Below the pieces are notes generated by a model. The model ran no database searches, was not told the DNA's origin, and saw only the letters and a list, made by a program, of their open reading frames with translations. Positions 1-6,405 of a stretch of DNA of 21,943 nt are shown here, piece after piece. The stretch lies in the NCBI GenBank assembly GCA_035282865.1, contig DATEVB010000223.1:1-21943 (forward strand). The letters are read 5' to 3'. A program made the position numbers and the translations under genes. This DNA is from UBA4744 sp035282865 (GTDB lineage Bacteria; Actinomycetota; Acidimicrobiia; Spongiisociales; UBA4744). How positions within the stretch are numbered: position 1 is the first letter of the stretch; every line of letters begins with the position of its first letter.

Positions 1-291
1 GGGCCGCTTCTTCGGCTCGCCTTCGTTGCAGCGCTCTTCCACTGGTTCGTGCCATGCCCCCTCCAGAGGTGAGCGTTTTCGCTTGAGGCTCTTTCGACAT
101 CGAAACGCAAGGGCCCGTCCGGCTATTCCCGAATGGCGGAAGACAGCCGCGTGTCGACGAGGGCATCATGACCAGGTCCCTGCGCTCGAACTTCACCGCT
201 CGGGCGTCTCGCACCAGGCGACCGTTGCCGGTGCCTGCTGGCAGCCTGATCGCTCGGACCCGTGTTCGGTGCGCCGAGTACTCTCAGTGCG
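1..291. other. Upstream region without a supported gene
   Basis: No reading frame here looks like a protein on either strand: the short open frames are arginine- and proline-rich and have no ribosome binding site. I found no tRNA, repeat or clear terminator. The right end should hold the promoter of the PAC2 gene (see the TAnnnT box at 279-284). The left part may be the 5' flank of a gene beyond the window, but nothing shows this. Confidence 0.5.
279..284 (+). promoter_or_regulatory. Candidate -10 box for a leaderless PAC2 mRNA
   Basis: TACTCT fits the actinobacterial -10 pattern TAnnnT and ends 7 nt before the ATG at 292, so transcription would begin on or next to the start codon. No Shine-Dalgarno sequence precedes that ATG. 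No good -35 element is visible, so the call rests on the box and its spacing only. Confidence 0.35.
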
Positions 292-1146
292 ATGTACCAA
301 CTCGAACCGATCGAGAACCTCGTCGCGCCGGCCCTGATCGTCGCCTTTCAGGGGTGGGTCAACGCCGGCAGCGTTGGCACTGAGGCGTGTGATCACATCG
401 CCGCCGACGGCGACGTCGTAGCGACGTTCGATCCCGATGCGCTCTTCGACTATCGATCGAATCGGCCCGTCATCAACTTCGTCAACGGACGCCTTCAGGA
501 TGTGAATTGGCCGTACCTTTCTTTGCGCCGCGCCCGATACGAGCGCCGCGACGTTCTGGTACTCAGCGGCAATGAACCGGATTGGCAATGGAAGGCCTTG
601 GGCCGATCGGTTGCCGAGATCGCCTCCAACCTGGGCGTGGTCGAAGTGGTCTCGCTGGGGGGCGTCCCTGCTGCCACACCCCATACGTACCCCACCAACC
701 TCTTGACGACCGCTTCCCGCCCGGACATGATCGGGGAAAGTGAGCAGCTTCCGCAGGGCCTGCTGCGCGTCCCCGGGGCGGCCGTCAACATCGTCGAGTT
801 GGCCCTCACCGACACCGGCATTCCAGCAGTTGGGTTCTGGGCCCAGGTGCCCCACTACGTTGCCGGCACCTATTACGCGGGTGCGGTGGCGCTGGTCGAT
901 CGAGTGGCTCGACACCTCGGCATCACCGTCGAGTTGGGCGACCTCGTCGACCGGGTCGCCGAGCAGCGGCAGCAGCTGGACGCAACGGTTGCCTCGCAAC
1001 CGGATTCACGAGCGTATCTGGAGCGGTTGGAAACCATCGCGGCCGCGCAGGGTGAGATCCCATCGGCAGACGATATCGCCGCCCAGGTGGAGCGGTTTCT
1101 CCAGGATGCGGCGGAGGGCGAGGAGCCCTTCGACTCCAGCGGTTGA
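292..1146 (+). CDS. PAC2 family protein (proteasome assembly chaperone-like)
   Basis: The 284-residue product begins MYQLEPIENLVAPALIVAFQ and continues with GWVNAG, the usual opening of actinobacterial PAC2 (COG2047-type) proteins. Later stretches such as VVSLGGVPAATPHT and GFWAQVPHYVAG also fit this family. Its eukaryotic relatives are proteasome assembly chaperones; the bacterial members have no settled function, and a role near the actinobacterial proteasome is only a guess. The frame is open from a GTG at 262, but I chose the ATG at 292 because the family similarity begins there and a -10-like box sits just upstream. The acidic, charged C-terminus (about residues 215-284) looks helical. 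It is followed by a convergent membrane-protein gene. Confidence 0.85.
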   Translation: MYQLEPIENLVAPALIVAFQGWVNAGSVGTEACDHIAADGDVVATFDPDALFDYRSNRPVINFVNGRLQDVNWPYLSLRRARYERRDVLVLSGNEPDWQWKALGRSVAEIASNLGVVEVVSLGGVPAATPHTYPTNLLTTASRPDMIGESEQLPQGLLRVPGAAVNIVELALTDTGIPAVGFWAQVPHYVAGTYYAGAVALVDRVARHLGITVELGDLVDRVAEQRQQLDATVASQPDSRAYLERLETIAAAQGEIPSADDIAAQVERFLQDAAEGEEPFDSSG

Positions 1147-1224
1147 CCATCACGAACATGCCTCGAAAACCTGCCGTGGTTTCAAGCGCTGGTCGCGGCG
1201 TGTGGCGGTGATGCATCTCGACGG

Positions 1225-1260
1225 CCCGGGTGAGGCTGGAGGCAGTCAGGAGCACCCGGG
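1225..1260. terminator. Possible shared terminator between convergent genes
   Basis: CCCGGGTG (1225-1232) and CACCCGGG (1253-1260) form a perfect 8-bp inverted repeat with a 20-nt loop, in the gap between the convergent PAC2 and seven-helix membrane genes. No T-run follows on either strand and the loop is long, so this is a weak call. Apart from this repeat, I see nothing in 1147-1334. Confidence 0.3.
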
Positions 1261-1334
1261 TCTGAGACGAAGGCTCCTCGAGCGGCTGATCTACCAGCCG
1301 GGCTCGCACAGCTCGCAGCTTCCGGTGACCGGTT

Positions 1335-2069
1335 TCAAGTTCCGTGAACCGCCCGATCCTGGGGTGTCGACGAACCAGCTGGTTCGGGGCGCACCGTGTA
1401 CAGGAATCCGATGAACATGAGCACGGCACCAACGAATTCCCCCACGTACAGGGCCACGGGCACCCCGGAGCGTTGCATGGCACCTCCGAACGCCGGAGCC
1501 ATCGCTCCGGTTGCAATGAAGATGTTGCCCATCATCCGGTTGGCGAACAGACCTTTCCGCCAGTACAGGAAAGCCGAATAGAGCGCCCCGCCTACCAGCA
1601 TGAGCACCCCGTAAACGTTGAAGAACGGAGTCAATACCCGCACCCCCGAAGAGGTGATGGCCCCTCCGCTCAGTTCGCCTTCCAGCATGAGGCTCGGATC
1701 GAGTTCGGCGGTCGAGACCTTGAAGGCGGCATACAGCGATCCAACAGCCAGCACGGCCATGAGGAGGTGCGATACCTTGATGCGGCCGATCGAGCGTCGG
1801 ACCAGCAGGTAGACGGTGCCCTGGCCAAGCCAGGCGGCCACCAGGATCGCTCCAAAGAGATACCACAGACGGAACGCCAACGGACTCCATCCGAACAATC
1901 CGAACAGCGCTTCCATCAGACCGCCGATGGCATACATGAGAAACCCGATGCCCCATAGCAGAAGGTATGGAGGGCGCCGCGGAACCCAGCGTTTGAGGAC
2001 CAAATAGGCGAACCCGAAGGTGATCGCCGCTGAAGCAAGCGGCAGGTAGGAAGAAAGCAGTTGTTCCAT
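1335..2069 (-). CDS. Seven-helix integral membrane protein of unknown function
   Basis: The 244-residue protein has about seven hydrophobic segments (near residues 10-28, 37-60, 65-90, 100-118, 145-172, 180-200 and 208-228) joined by short loops, and a polar C-terminal tail. I do not recognise the family; conserved membrane proteins of this size occur in Actinobacteria and Chloroflexota. The ATG at 2069 is well supported: a strong ribosome binding site (GGGGAGG) lies just upstream and overlaps the stop codon of the preceding 34-residue membrane peptide gene, so the two are probably translationally coupled. A short loop between helices 4 and 5 (about residues 118-140) is acidic and may be extracytoplasmic. 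Confidence 0.7.
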   Translation of the reverse strand: MEQLLSSYLPLASAAITFGFAYLVLKRWVPRRPPYLLLWGIGFLMYAIGGLMEALFGLFGWSPLAFRLWYLFGAILVAAWLGQGTVYLLVRRSIGRIKVSHLLMAVLAVGSLYAAFKVSTAELDPSLMLEGELSGGAITSSGVRVLTPFFNVYGVLMLVGGALYSAFLYWRKGLFANRMMGNIFIATGAMAPAFGGAMQRSGVPVALYVGEFVGAVLMFIGFLYTVRPEPAGSSTPQDRAVHGT

Positions 2070-2081
2070 GAAACCTCCCCC

Positions 2082-2186
2082 TCAACCAGTGGCGACGACG
2101 TAGATCGCAAACACCAACAGTCCGACTGCGGCTACCGCCAGGACCGCCAGAATCACGGGCACGGTCTTGTTTCGTTCCGCATTCAT
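2082..2186 (-). CDS. 34-residue single-helix membrane peptide
   Basis: An ATG frame at 2186 encodes a polar start (MNAERNKT), a single hydrophobic helix (residues 9-32, rich in V, A and L) and a TGA at 2082-2084. The stop codon merges with the Shine-Dalgarno sequence of the seven-helix gene, 12 nt before its ATG, so the two genes form a tight unit. A good promoter lies just upstream (2216-2244), and the predicted mRNA start leaves a leader of about 23 nt. The peptide could be a small subunit or assembly partner of the downstream membrane protein, or a leader whose translation opens the next start. Its own ribosome binding site is weak (GGAAG). It is short enough to be missed by gene finders. 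Confidence 0.6.
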   Translation of the reverse strand: MNAERNKTVPVILAVLAVAAVGLLVFAIYVVATG

Positions 2187-2215
2187 GGAGATGGCTTCCG
2201 GAAGCTGGTCAGGCG

Positions 2216-2244
2216 AACCTACGGCCCACTCGAAGCGACTTCAA
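2216..2244 (-). promoter_or_regulatory. Predicted promoter for the small membrane operon
   Basis: Reading the minus strand, TTGAAG (2244-2239) and TAGGTT (2221-2216) are separated by exactly 17 nt. This matches a housekeeping sigma-factor -35/-10 pair with an actinobacterial TAnnnT -10. The start of transcription would fall near 2209, about 23 nt before the ATG at 2186. Confidence 0.5.
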
Positions 2245-2376
2245 GTCGGAATCGTAGAAGGAGGCTGCTGAGCACTTCCGTGACGCCGATCGGAGTGCCG
2301 GGCCGCGTCCCCGTACGGTTACGTTGCCCGGGATGCCACGGCGAGTCGACGACGCTGAGATGATCATGCGCCTCGA

Positions 2377-2392
2377 ATTATGAGGTCATAAT
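2377..2392. repeat. AT-rich palindrome at the end of the oxidoreductase gene
   Basis: ATTATGA-GG-TCATAAT is a perfect 7+7 inverted repeat in otherwise GC-rich DNA. It overlaps the stop codon of the F420-type oxidoreductase gene (2386-2388) and lies upstream of the promoter at 2216-2244. It could be a small terminator hairpin or a protein binding site; the arms are short and AT-rich, so a stable RNA hairpin is less likely than an operator. Confidence 0.4.
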
Positions 2393-3228
2393 CCGGGCGG
2401 GCCCTTCCTGATTCTCGCCCGGAACGATTCAATCGGTTCCATGCCCCGGTCGCCCGGACCAATATGAATCCAGGTGGCACCCGCCTCCGACCACTCTTCC
2501 AGTAACGCCGCAACCCGCCCCGGGTCTCCCCGCAGATCGGCGTAGGTGACGACGTCGTACGGGCCGCCACCTTCCCGATGCCGATCGACATATCGCACGA
2601 TCTCAACCAGCTCGGCCGGCTCCAGCATCGGCATTTCCTCGCCTGTTCTGATGGGGAAAACGCCATCGAAACGCGCCGCTCGACGAAACGGCCGGCGGTT
2701 GGGCCACATCCCGGCTACCCATATCGGGATTCGGGGTTGTTGGACTGGAGTCGGTAGAAAGGTCATCTCCTCGAGGCGGTAATGACGACCATCGAAAATC
2801 GACGGCGTTCCGGTCCACAACCCGCTGATGATCTCGAGCGCCTCGTCGAGCATTTCGGCTCTCGTTCTCTCGTCTGTCGGCTCGCCGAAGGCCCTGAACT
2901 CGGGATCGGGCGGGAACCCGATCCCCACCCCCAAGATGAGGCGACCGTCACTCAACTGATCGAGAGAGACTGCTTCACGGGCGAGTTTCCAGGGACGGCG
3001 CCGTGGAACGGGAGTCACCATCGGCCCGAGCACGATCCGCCTGGTGGCCGCGGCCGCCGCCGCCATCAGTATCCACGGATCCCCAACCACATTGCCCGTC
3101 CACACGAGCATGTGATCCCACACAAACAGCCCATCCCATCCTGCCTCTTCTGCGTCGACGGCCAGCGACGCAAAAACCCGTGGGTCGGAGTAGTGGCCGA
3201 AATTCGGAACATTGACCCCCAGCTTCAT
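2386..3228 (-). CDS. LLM-class (luciferase-like) F420-dependent oxidoreductase
   Basis: The 280-residue product opens MKLGVNVPNFGHYSDPRVFA and has the TIM-barrel landmarks of bacterial luciferase-like oxidoreductases: AEEAGWDGLFVWDH near residue 35, the RIVLGPMVTPVPRRRPWKLA strand-loop near 65-85, LSDGRLILGVGIG near 95, and PIWVAGMWP near 170. The RRP and 'DGRL.LGVG' motifs are typical of actinobacterial members that use reduced F420, although FMN cannot be excluded from sequence. The substrate is unknown. The length is near the short end of the family (about 280-340). The gene begins 15 nt after the stop of an upstream membrane protein gene, so the two probably share a transcript. Confidence 0.85.
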   Translation of the reverse strand: MKLGVNVPNFGHYSDPRVFASLAVDAEEAGWDGLFVWDHMLVWTGNVVGDPWILMAAAAAATRRIVLGPMVTPVPRRRPWKLAREAVSLDQLSDGRLILGVGIGFPPDPEFRAFGEPTDERTRAEMLDEALEIISGLWTGTPSIFDGRHYRLEEMTFLPTPVQQPRIPIWVAGMWPNRRPFRRAARFDGVFPIRTGEEMPMLEPAELVEIVRYVDRHREGGGPYDVVTYADLRGDPGRVAALLEEWSEAGATWIHIGPGDRGMEPIESFRARIRKGPPGL

Positions 3229-3243
3229 CTTGCACCACCAATC

Positions 3244-4029
3244 TCAGAGGCTGATTCCATCGACCAGGAACACCTTCGCCGCGGCCATGAGCACACCTAA
3301 TAGGACGAGGGTTCCCCACGCCAGCCGTACCGGCCGGCGAACCGGGTCGATGTCGCGCGGCTCCGGCGAAGCCACCAGGGTAAAGAGGAGGAACACTCCG
3401 CTCCACGGCAGCAGTTCCAACGCCCCCGACTCGGCGTCGGGCAACAACAGCGGAAGGACCAGAAGGGCTCCGACCAACCAGGCGACGATGCCGACCACCC
3501 CGATGAAGGTCAACCTGGCCCGCTTGGTCGACAGATCCTCAGCATGAGGGGCGAATCGCAACAGGGCCGGAGCCGCCAACAGCCCGAGTCCCAGCAACCC
3601 GGCGATACCGAAGGCCGTTACAACCCACGTCAACAACTCCGGTGGGTCCAACGCCGCCAGCGCCCGGTCGGCATCGGATGCTCCATCGAAGAACACGCGT
3701 ACCAGCGGCAGCAACCCCTGTCGAAAGCAGTGCAAAGTCACCCAGAGCACCGTCAACCGGGTCCCGTCATATCCGGTTCCTCCCCGGTAGATACTCGCCA
3801 GGGCCCATCCGACGAGCAGGACGAGCAGGATCCCGCCGAACCGGGCCACCTCAGAGCCCGATACGGTGAATTCCACCTGATCCGGGTACCACAGCGGCTC
3901 CCGGTCGAACAGCAGACCGGCGGCAACCAGCCCGAGCTGATACACATAAAGGGCCACCACCGTCCCGAGCGCGAACCCGAGCGATGAGTTCACCGCCAGA
4001 GCGGCCAGGTTCAACCGCCGCTTCCGCAT
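3244..4029 (-). CDS. Six-helix membrane protein of unknown function
   Basis: From the ATG at 4029 the product is 261 residues, opening MRKRRLNLAALAVNSSLG, with about six hydrophobic helices and positively charged ends on the expected cytoplasmic side. The open frame runs upstream to 4233, but that extension is low-complexity and lacks a ribosome binding site; the 4029 start is preceded by a TAGCCT box 7 nt away, consistent with leaderless translation. I do not recognise the family. An acidic loop (near residues 115-130, GASDADRALAALDPPEL) lies between helices 3 and 4. It ends 15 nt before the F420-type oxidoreductase gene. Confidence 0.65.
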   Translation of the reverse strand: MRKRRLNLAALAVNSSLGFALGTVVALYVYQLGLVAAGLLFDREPLWYPDQVEFTVSGSEVARFGGILLVLLVGWALASIYRGGTGYDGTRLTVLWVTLHCFRQGLLPLVRVFFDGASDADRALAALDPPELLTWVVTAFGIAGLLGLGLLAAPALLRFAPHAEDLSTKRARLTFIGVVGIVAWLVGALLVLPLLLPDAESGALELLPWSGVFLLFTLVASPEPRDIDPVRRPVRLAWGTLVLLGVLMAAAKVFLVDGISL

Positions 4030-4036
4030 TGATCGA

Positions 4037-4042
4037 AGGCTA
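4037..4042 (-). promoter_or_regulatory. Candidate -10 box for the six-helix membrane gene
   Basis: On the minus strand TAGCCT (TAnnnT) ends 7 nt before the ATG at 4029, with no Shine-Dalgarno sequence between. No recognisable -35 is present. Confidence 0.3.
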
Positions 4043-4059
4043 CTGCCCGTCGGGCGCGC

Positions 4060-4079
4060 CCGGCGGAATGCACCGCCGG
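4060..4079. terminator. GC-rich hairpin between DUF2461 and membrane genes
   Basis: CCGGCGG (4060-4066) and CCGCCGG (4073-4079) give a 7-bp stem with a 6-nt loop. It lies downstream of the DUF2461 gene on the minus strand and could end that transcript, but no T-run follows. It also sits just upstream of the six-helix gene, so a leader or operator role is possible. Confidence 0.3.
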
Positions 4080-4082
4080 CAT

Positions 4083-4099
4083 GTCCTGTTGAACAGGAC
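4083..4099. repeat. 17-bp palindrome, possible operator
   Basis: GTCCTGTT-G-AACAGGAC is a perfect 8+8 palindrome around one central base. It lies 54 bp upstream of the ATG at 4029, a position where a dimeric repressor would bind near a minus-strand promoter. The rest of 4030-4239 holds no reading frame or RNA gene I can support. Confidence 0.45.
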
Positions 4100-4239
4100 C
4101 CAACGCTTACCGAGATAGCTATGTCGACGGGCGTGAGAATCGAACAAGGTCCATAGCGGATCCGTGTGTACCCGGGCGGCGAGCTCGGCGTCGACTCGAC
4201 CAACGTGCAATGGACCGCCGGTTCGAAACACAAGATCGC

Positions 4240-4926
4240 TCAGAACGGCACGCCTACCGCGGCGCAGAGGAACTTCATGAATGGCACGGCCCGCTGGCAG
4301 TAGTCGGTGAACTCTTTCATGAACTGATCCGACGTGATCTGCCGCTGCGTGAGGTGGGTGGAGGCGATGAAGTCCTTCCGCTTCAGATCCTCAATGAGGG
4401 GATGGTCTTCGGAGTATCCCTTGGGAGGACGACTCAGCGACTCGCCGGTGACGGTGAACACGTCGGTGAACCGCTTGCCCCGGGTGGCCCTCTTCCAGGC
4501 GATGGGGTCCCGGTCGATTCGTTCCCGGATGGCATACGCCACCTTTGTCTCTGGCCTCCACAGCCCGACGCCCATATAGCACTCGCCGGGCTGCAAGTTG
4601 ACGTAGAAACCGGGCGCGTGCACGTCCTTGGCCAAAGCGTGCCGGAATTGCATGCCGGTATTCTCTTTGTAGGGCGTCTTGTCCGTGGCAAAGCGGGTAT
4701 CCCGTTGAATACGAAAGAGGGACCCACCCACCCTGCGCGAATCGGCGACGAAGTGCGGAGAGATACCCTCGAGGGGTGTGGCGAAGTCGTTGATGAAATC
4801 CAGAGCGGGTTCGCGCACATGGCGCTCGTACTCGTCCTGGTGTTCCTTGAACCATTCCCGATTGTTGTTGTCGGCAAGGTCGTTGAGGAAAGCGAAGAGC
4901 CTGGGAGAGAAGTATCGGGTGGTCAT
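4240..4926 (-). CDS. DUF2461 (TIGR02453) family protein
   Basis: The 228-residue product shows the family hallmarks in order: FLNDLADNNNREWFKEHQDEYE near residues 13-35, SLFRIQRDTRFATDKTPYKEN near 69-90, and YVNLQPGE.YMGVGLWRPE near 108-126. The length matches the usual 210-230. The family is common in bacteria and some fungi and has no proven biochemical role; it is probably cytoplasmic, with no signal peptide or membrane segment. The ATG at 4926 is the only sensible start. It has no ribosome binding site but a TAGCGT box 6 nt upstream, suggesting leaderless translation. Upstream lies the heptamer repeat element. Confidence 0.9.
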   Translation of the reverse strand: MTTRYFSPRLFAFLNDLADNNNREWFKEHQDEYERHVREPALDFINDFATPLEGISPHFVADSRRVGGSLFRIQRDTRFATDKTPYKENTGMQFRHALAKDVHAPGFYVNLQPGECYMGVGLWRPETKVAYAIRERIDRDPIAWKRATRGKRFTDVFTVTGESLSRPPKGYSEDHPLIEDLKRKDFIASTHLTQRQITSDQFMKEFTDYCQRAVPFMKFLCAAVGVPF

Positions 4927-4932
4927 GCGACC

Positions 4933-4938
4933 ACGCTA
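4933..4938 (-). promoter_or_regulatory. Candidate -10 box for DUF2461 gene
   Basis: TAGCGT on the minus strand ends 6 nt before the ATG at 4926, in the TAnnnT form seen also before the PAC2 and six-helix genes. The -35 region is poor. Confidence 0.35.
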
Positions 4939-4972
4939 CCGAAAGAGGCCGGACTGTGGAACCCCTCAGTTT

Positions 4973-5031
4973 CAGCTTCCAGGCATCAAGCTTCAAGCAT
5001 GATTCTTGCTTGTTGCTTGCTGCTGGATGCT
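4973..5031. repeat. Two-sided degenerate heptamer repeat
   Basis: On the plus strand four 7-mers, CAGCTTC, CAGGCAT, CAAGCTT and CAAGCAT (4973-5000), are followed by the 3-nt centre GAT and then four 7-mers TCTTGCT, TGTTGCT, TGCTGCT and GGATGCT (5004-5031), which are approximately the reverse complement of the first set. The whole can fold as a long imperfect hairpin. It sits in the 213-bp gap between the DUF998 and DUF2461 genes; I see nothing else in that gap. Confidence 0.6.
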
Positions 5032-5139
5032 GGTCGCCGGTAATGCCCAGGCTTTGATCCCATCGGCAGCCAGGACTTTGAGTTCCGGCAGGCCCCTCTC
5101 AGATCGCACCCTCATCCAAACCGGCGGTTCTCATCGCCA

Positions 5140-5712
5140 TCAGCCAGTTTTCGCTCCGGGAGCCGCCATAGAACGAATGACGAGGGAGATGATCCAGATG
5201 GAGGCCAGACCAACCATGACCCTCTGCGGAACACCCTGCACTTCGGGAGGGGTGAACAGAAAGGCGATTCCGACCGCGGTCATTGCCGTCCCCACGACCA
5301 GCGTGACCAAGCGGAGCGGGCGCAGAGCCCGATCATCCTTCGCCATCGCAACCGCTCCCAGCATGGCGACAACGAGGGCGCTGAACGCCATGCCGGACAA
5401 CACGTCGTGCACGGCACCTTCAACCGTGAAGAACCCACCCGGCCGCAGGTCGTCGCGGAAGACCGCCACCGCGACCATCAGCGCAGCGTGGGTAGCTATG
5501 GCGCCCCACAGGATCCGGCCCCATCCGCCCGATCCGAAGCGCCGGCGCAGGCCGGCGGCACACAACGTCATCAGGACGGCGTACGCCACCAGTCCCCCCG
5601 TCAACAACCAGCGGTCGGCAACACCCCGGGCGCTCAGTTTGCTGATCGTGTCGGCGACATGGCCGTACCCGGGTCGGCGGGCGGCGGCCACGGCGAACGC
5701 CGACAGAGCCAC
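5140..5712 (-). CDS. DUF998-family membrane protein
   Basis: About 190 residues with the DUF998 signature RRPGYGHVADTISKLSARG after the first helix, then roughly five more hydrophobic segments, including a VEGAVHDVLSGMAFSALVVAM stretch. DUF998 proteins are small bacterial membrane proteins of unknown function. The start is uncertain. The first standard start codon in frame is the GTG at 5712, but it cuts the first helix in half: the frame continues upstream with LIACGIGAPVV, which is just the expected first half, and contains no ATG, GTG or TTG. The true start may be a rare codon (CTG at 5742 or ATT at 5739), reached by coupling with the upstream phosphatidyltransferase gene, which stops at 5759. 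Confidence 0.7.
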   Translation of the reverse strand: MALSAFAVAAARRPGYGHVADTISKLSARGVADRWLLTGGLVAYAVLMTLCAAGLRRRFGSGGWGRILWGAIATHAALMVAVAVFRDDLRPGGFFTVEGAVHDVLSGMAFSALVVAMLGAVAMAKDDRALRPLRLVTLVVGTAMTAVGIAFLFTPPEVQGVPQRVMVGLASIWIISLVIRSMAAPGAKTG

Positions 5713-5758
5713 AACGGGCGCGCCGATGCCACAGGCAATCAGGCGGCGGGTGCCCGGG

Positions 5759-6322
5759 TCAGATCCCCGTTCCGCCGTCGGTGGATGAACCGATCGTCGG
5801 GCCTTCGTAGTGCTCTCCCTTGATGAACGCGGCTACGCCCTGGAAGAACATCGGCAACACCTTGCCAAAGAACTTCTCGTGTTCCAGCAGCATCAGCACG
5901 GCCAGGGTTCCGAGCGGTATCGCCAAGGTGGCATCCTCCGAAGTGAAGATCAGCCAGAGGGCGGCTCCATACGCGATGCCCTGCAACACCTGGGAAACAG
6001 CCGGATTCTTGGTCCACAGGTAGACAGCTCCCAGCACGACCACCCCGGTGATGGCCAGCCACAACGGAGCCCGATCGCTGAGCCCCAACCCGACGAGCAC
6101 GCATGCCCCAACCCACGTATCGACCAGCATGTCGGTCTCGCCGAACAGGGTGTGCCGCCCGGATGACCGAGCCAGGCGACCATCAGAGACGTCGGTGGCC
6201 CACGCCACACTCAAGAGGATCGAAAACAGATGGATACGGTCGACGACCAGCGCCCCCGCCGCCGCCACGCCGATTACGAGACGGCTTCCGGTCAGAACGT
6301 CGGCAAGCACCGCTCGCAACAT
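5759..6322 (-). CDS. CDP-alcohol phosphatidyltransferase-like membrane protein
   Basis: The 187-residue product (from the ATG at 6322; a GTG at 6340 is also in frame) is hydrophobic and carries the CDP-alcohol phosphatidyltransferase motif DVSDGRLAR...FGETDMLVD. This family moves a phosphatidyl or similar group from a CDP-linked donor to an alcohol in phospholipid synthesis, using the motif aspartates to bind metal. The spacing is odd: the family pattern is D-x2-D-G-x2-A-R-x8-G-x3-D-x3-D, but here the glycine is followed by only two residues before the third Asp. The polar C-terminal tail (about residues 145-187) is also unusual. The substrate cannot be told. It diverges from the dehydratase-like gene across an 83-bp gap. 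Confidence 0.75.
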   Translation of the reverse strand: MLRAVLADVLTGSRLVIGVAAAGALVVDRIHLFSILLSVAWATDVSDGRLARSSGRHTLFGETDMLVDTWVGACVLVGLGLSDRAPLWLAITGVVVLGAVYLWTKNPAVSQVLQGIAYGAALWLIFTSEDATLAIPLGTLAVLMLLEHEKFFGKVLPMFFQGVAAFIKGEHYEGPTIGSSTDGGTGI

Positions 6323-6405
6323 GATGCAAGCATGGCACACGAGACCGCACCGATCCGCATTGGCCGGTAGCTTGAGGGCCGGGCCAGCGAGGACTGGAGC
6401 TGAGG

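Noticed and set aside
193..999. 268-codon minus-strand open frame across the PAC2 gene
   Set aside because: It has no recognised domain or ribosome binding site, and the plus-strand PAC2 frame has clear family motifs; it is a high-GC shadow.
1374..1387. GAACCAGCTGGTTC palindrome
   Set aside because: It lies within the coding end of the seven-helix membrane gene and encodes ordinary residues; no regulatory context.
4220..4227. GGTTCGAA resembling a tRNA T-loop
   Set aside because: The flanks cannot form a T-stem, and no acceptor stem, anticodon arm or D-arm can be built around it.
4210..5043. 277-codon plus-strand open frame opposite DUF2461
   Set aside because: The opposite strand carries all DUF2461 motifs; the plus product looks like no known protein and runs through the repeat element.
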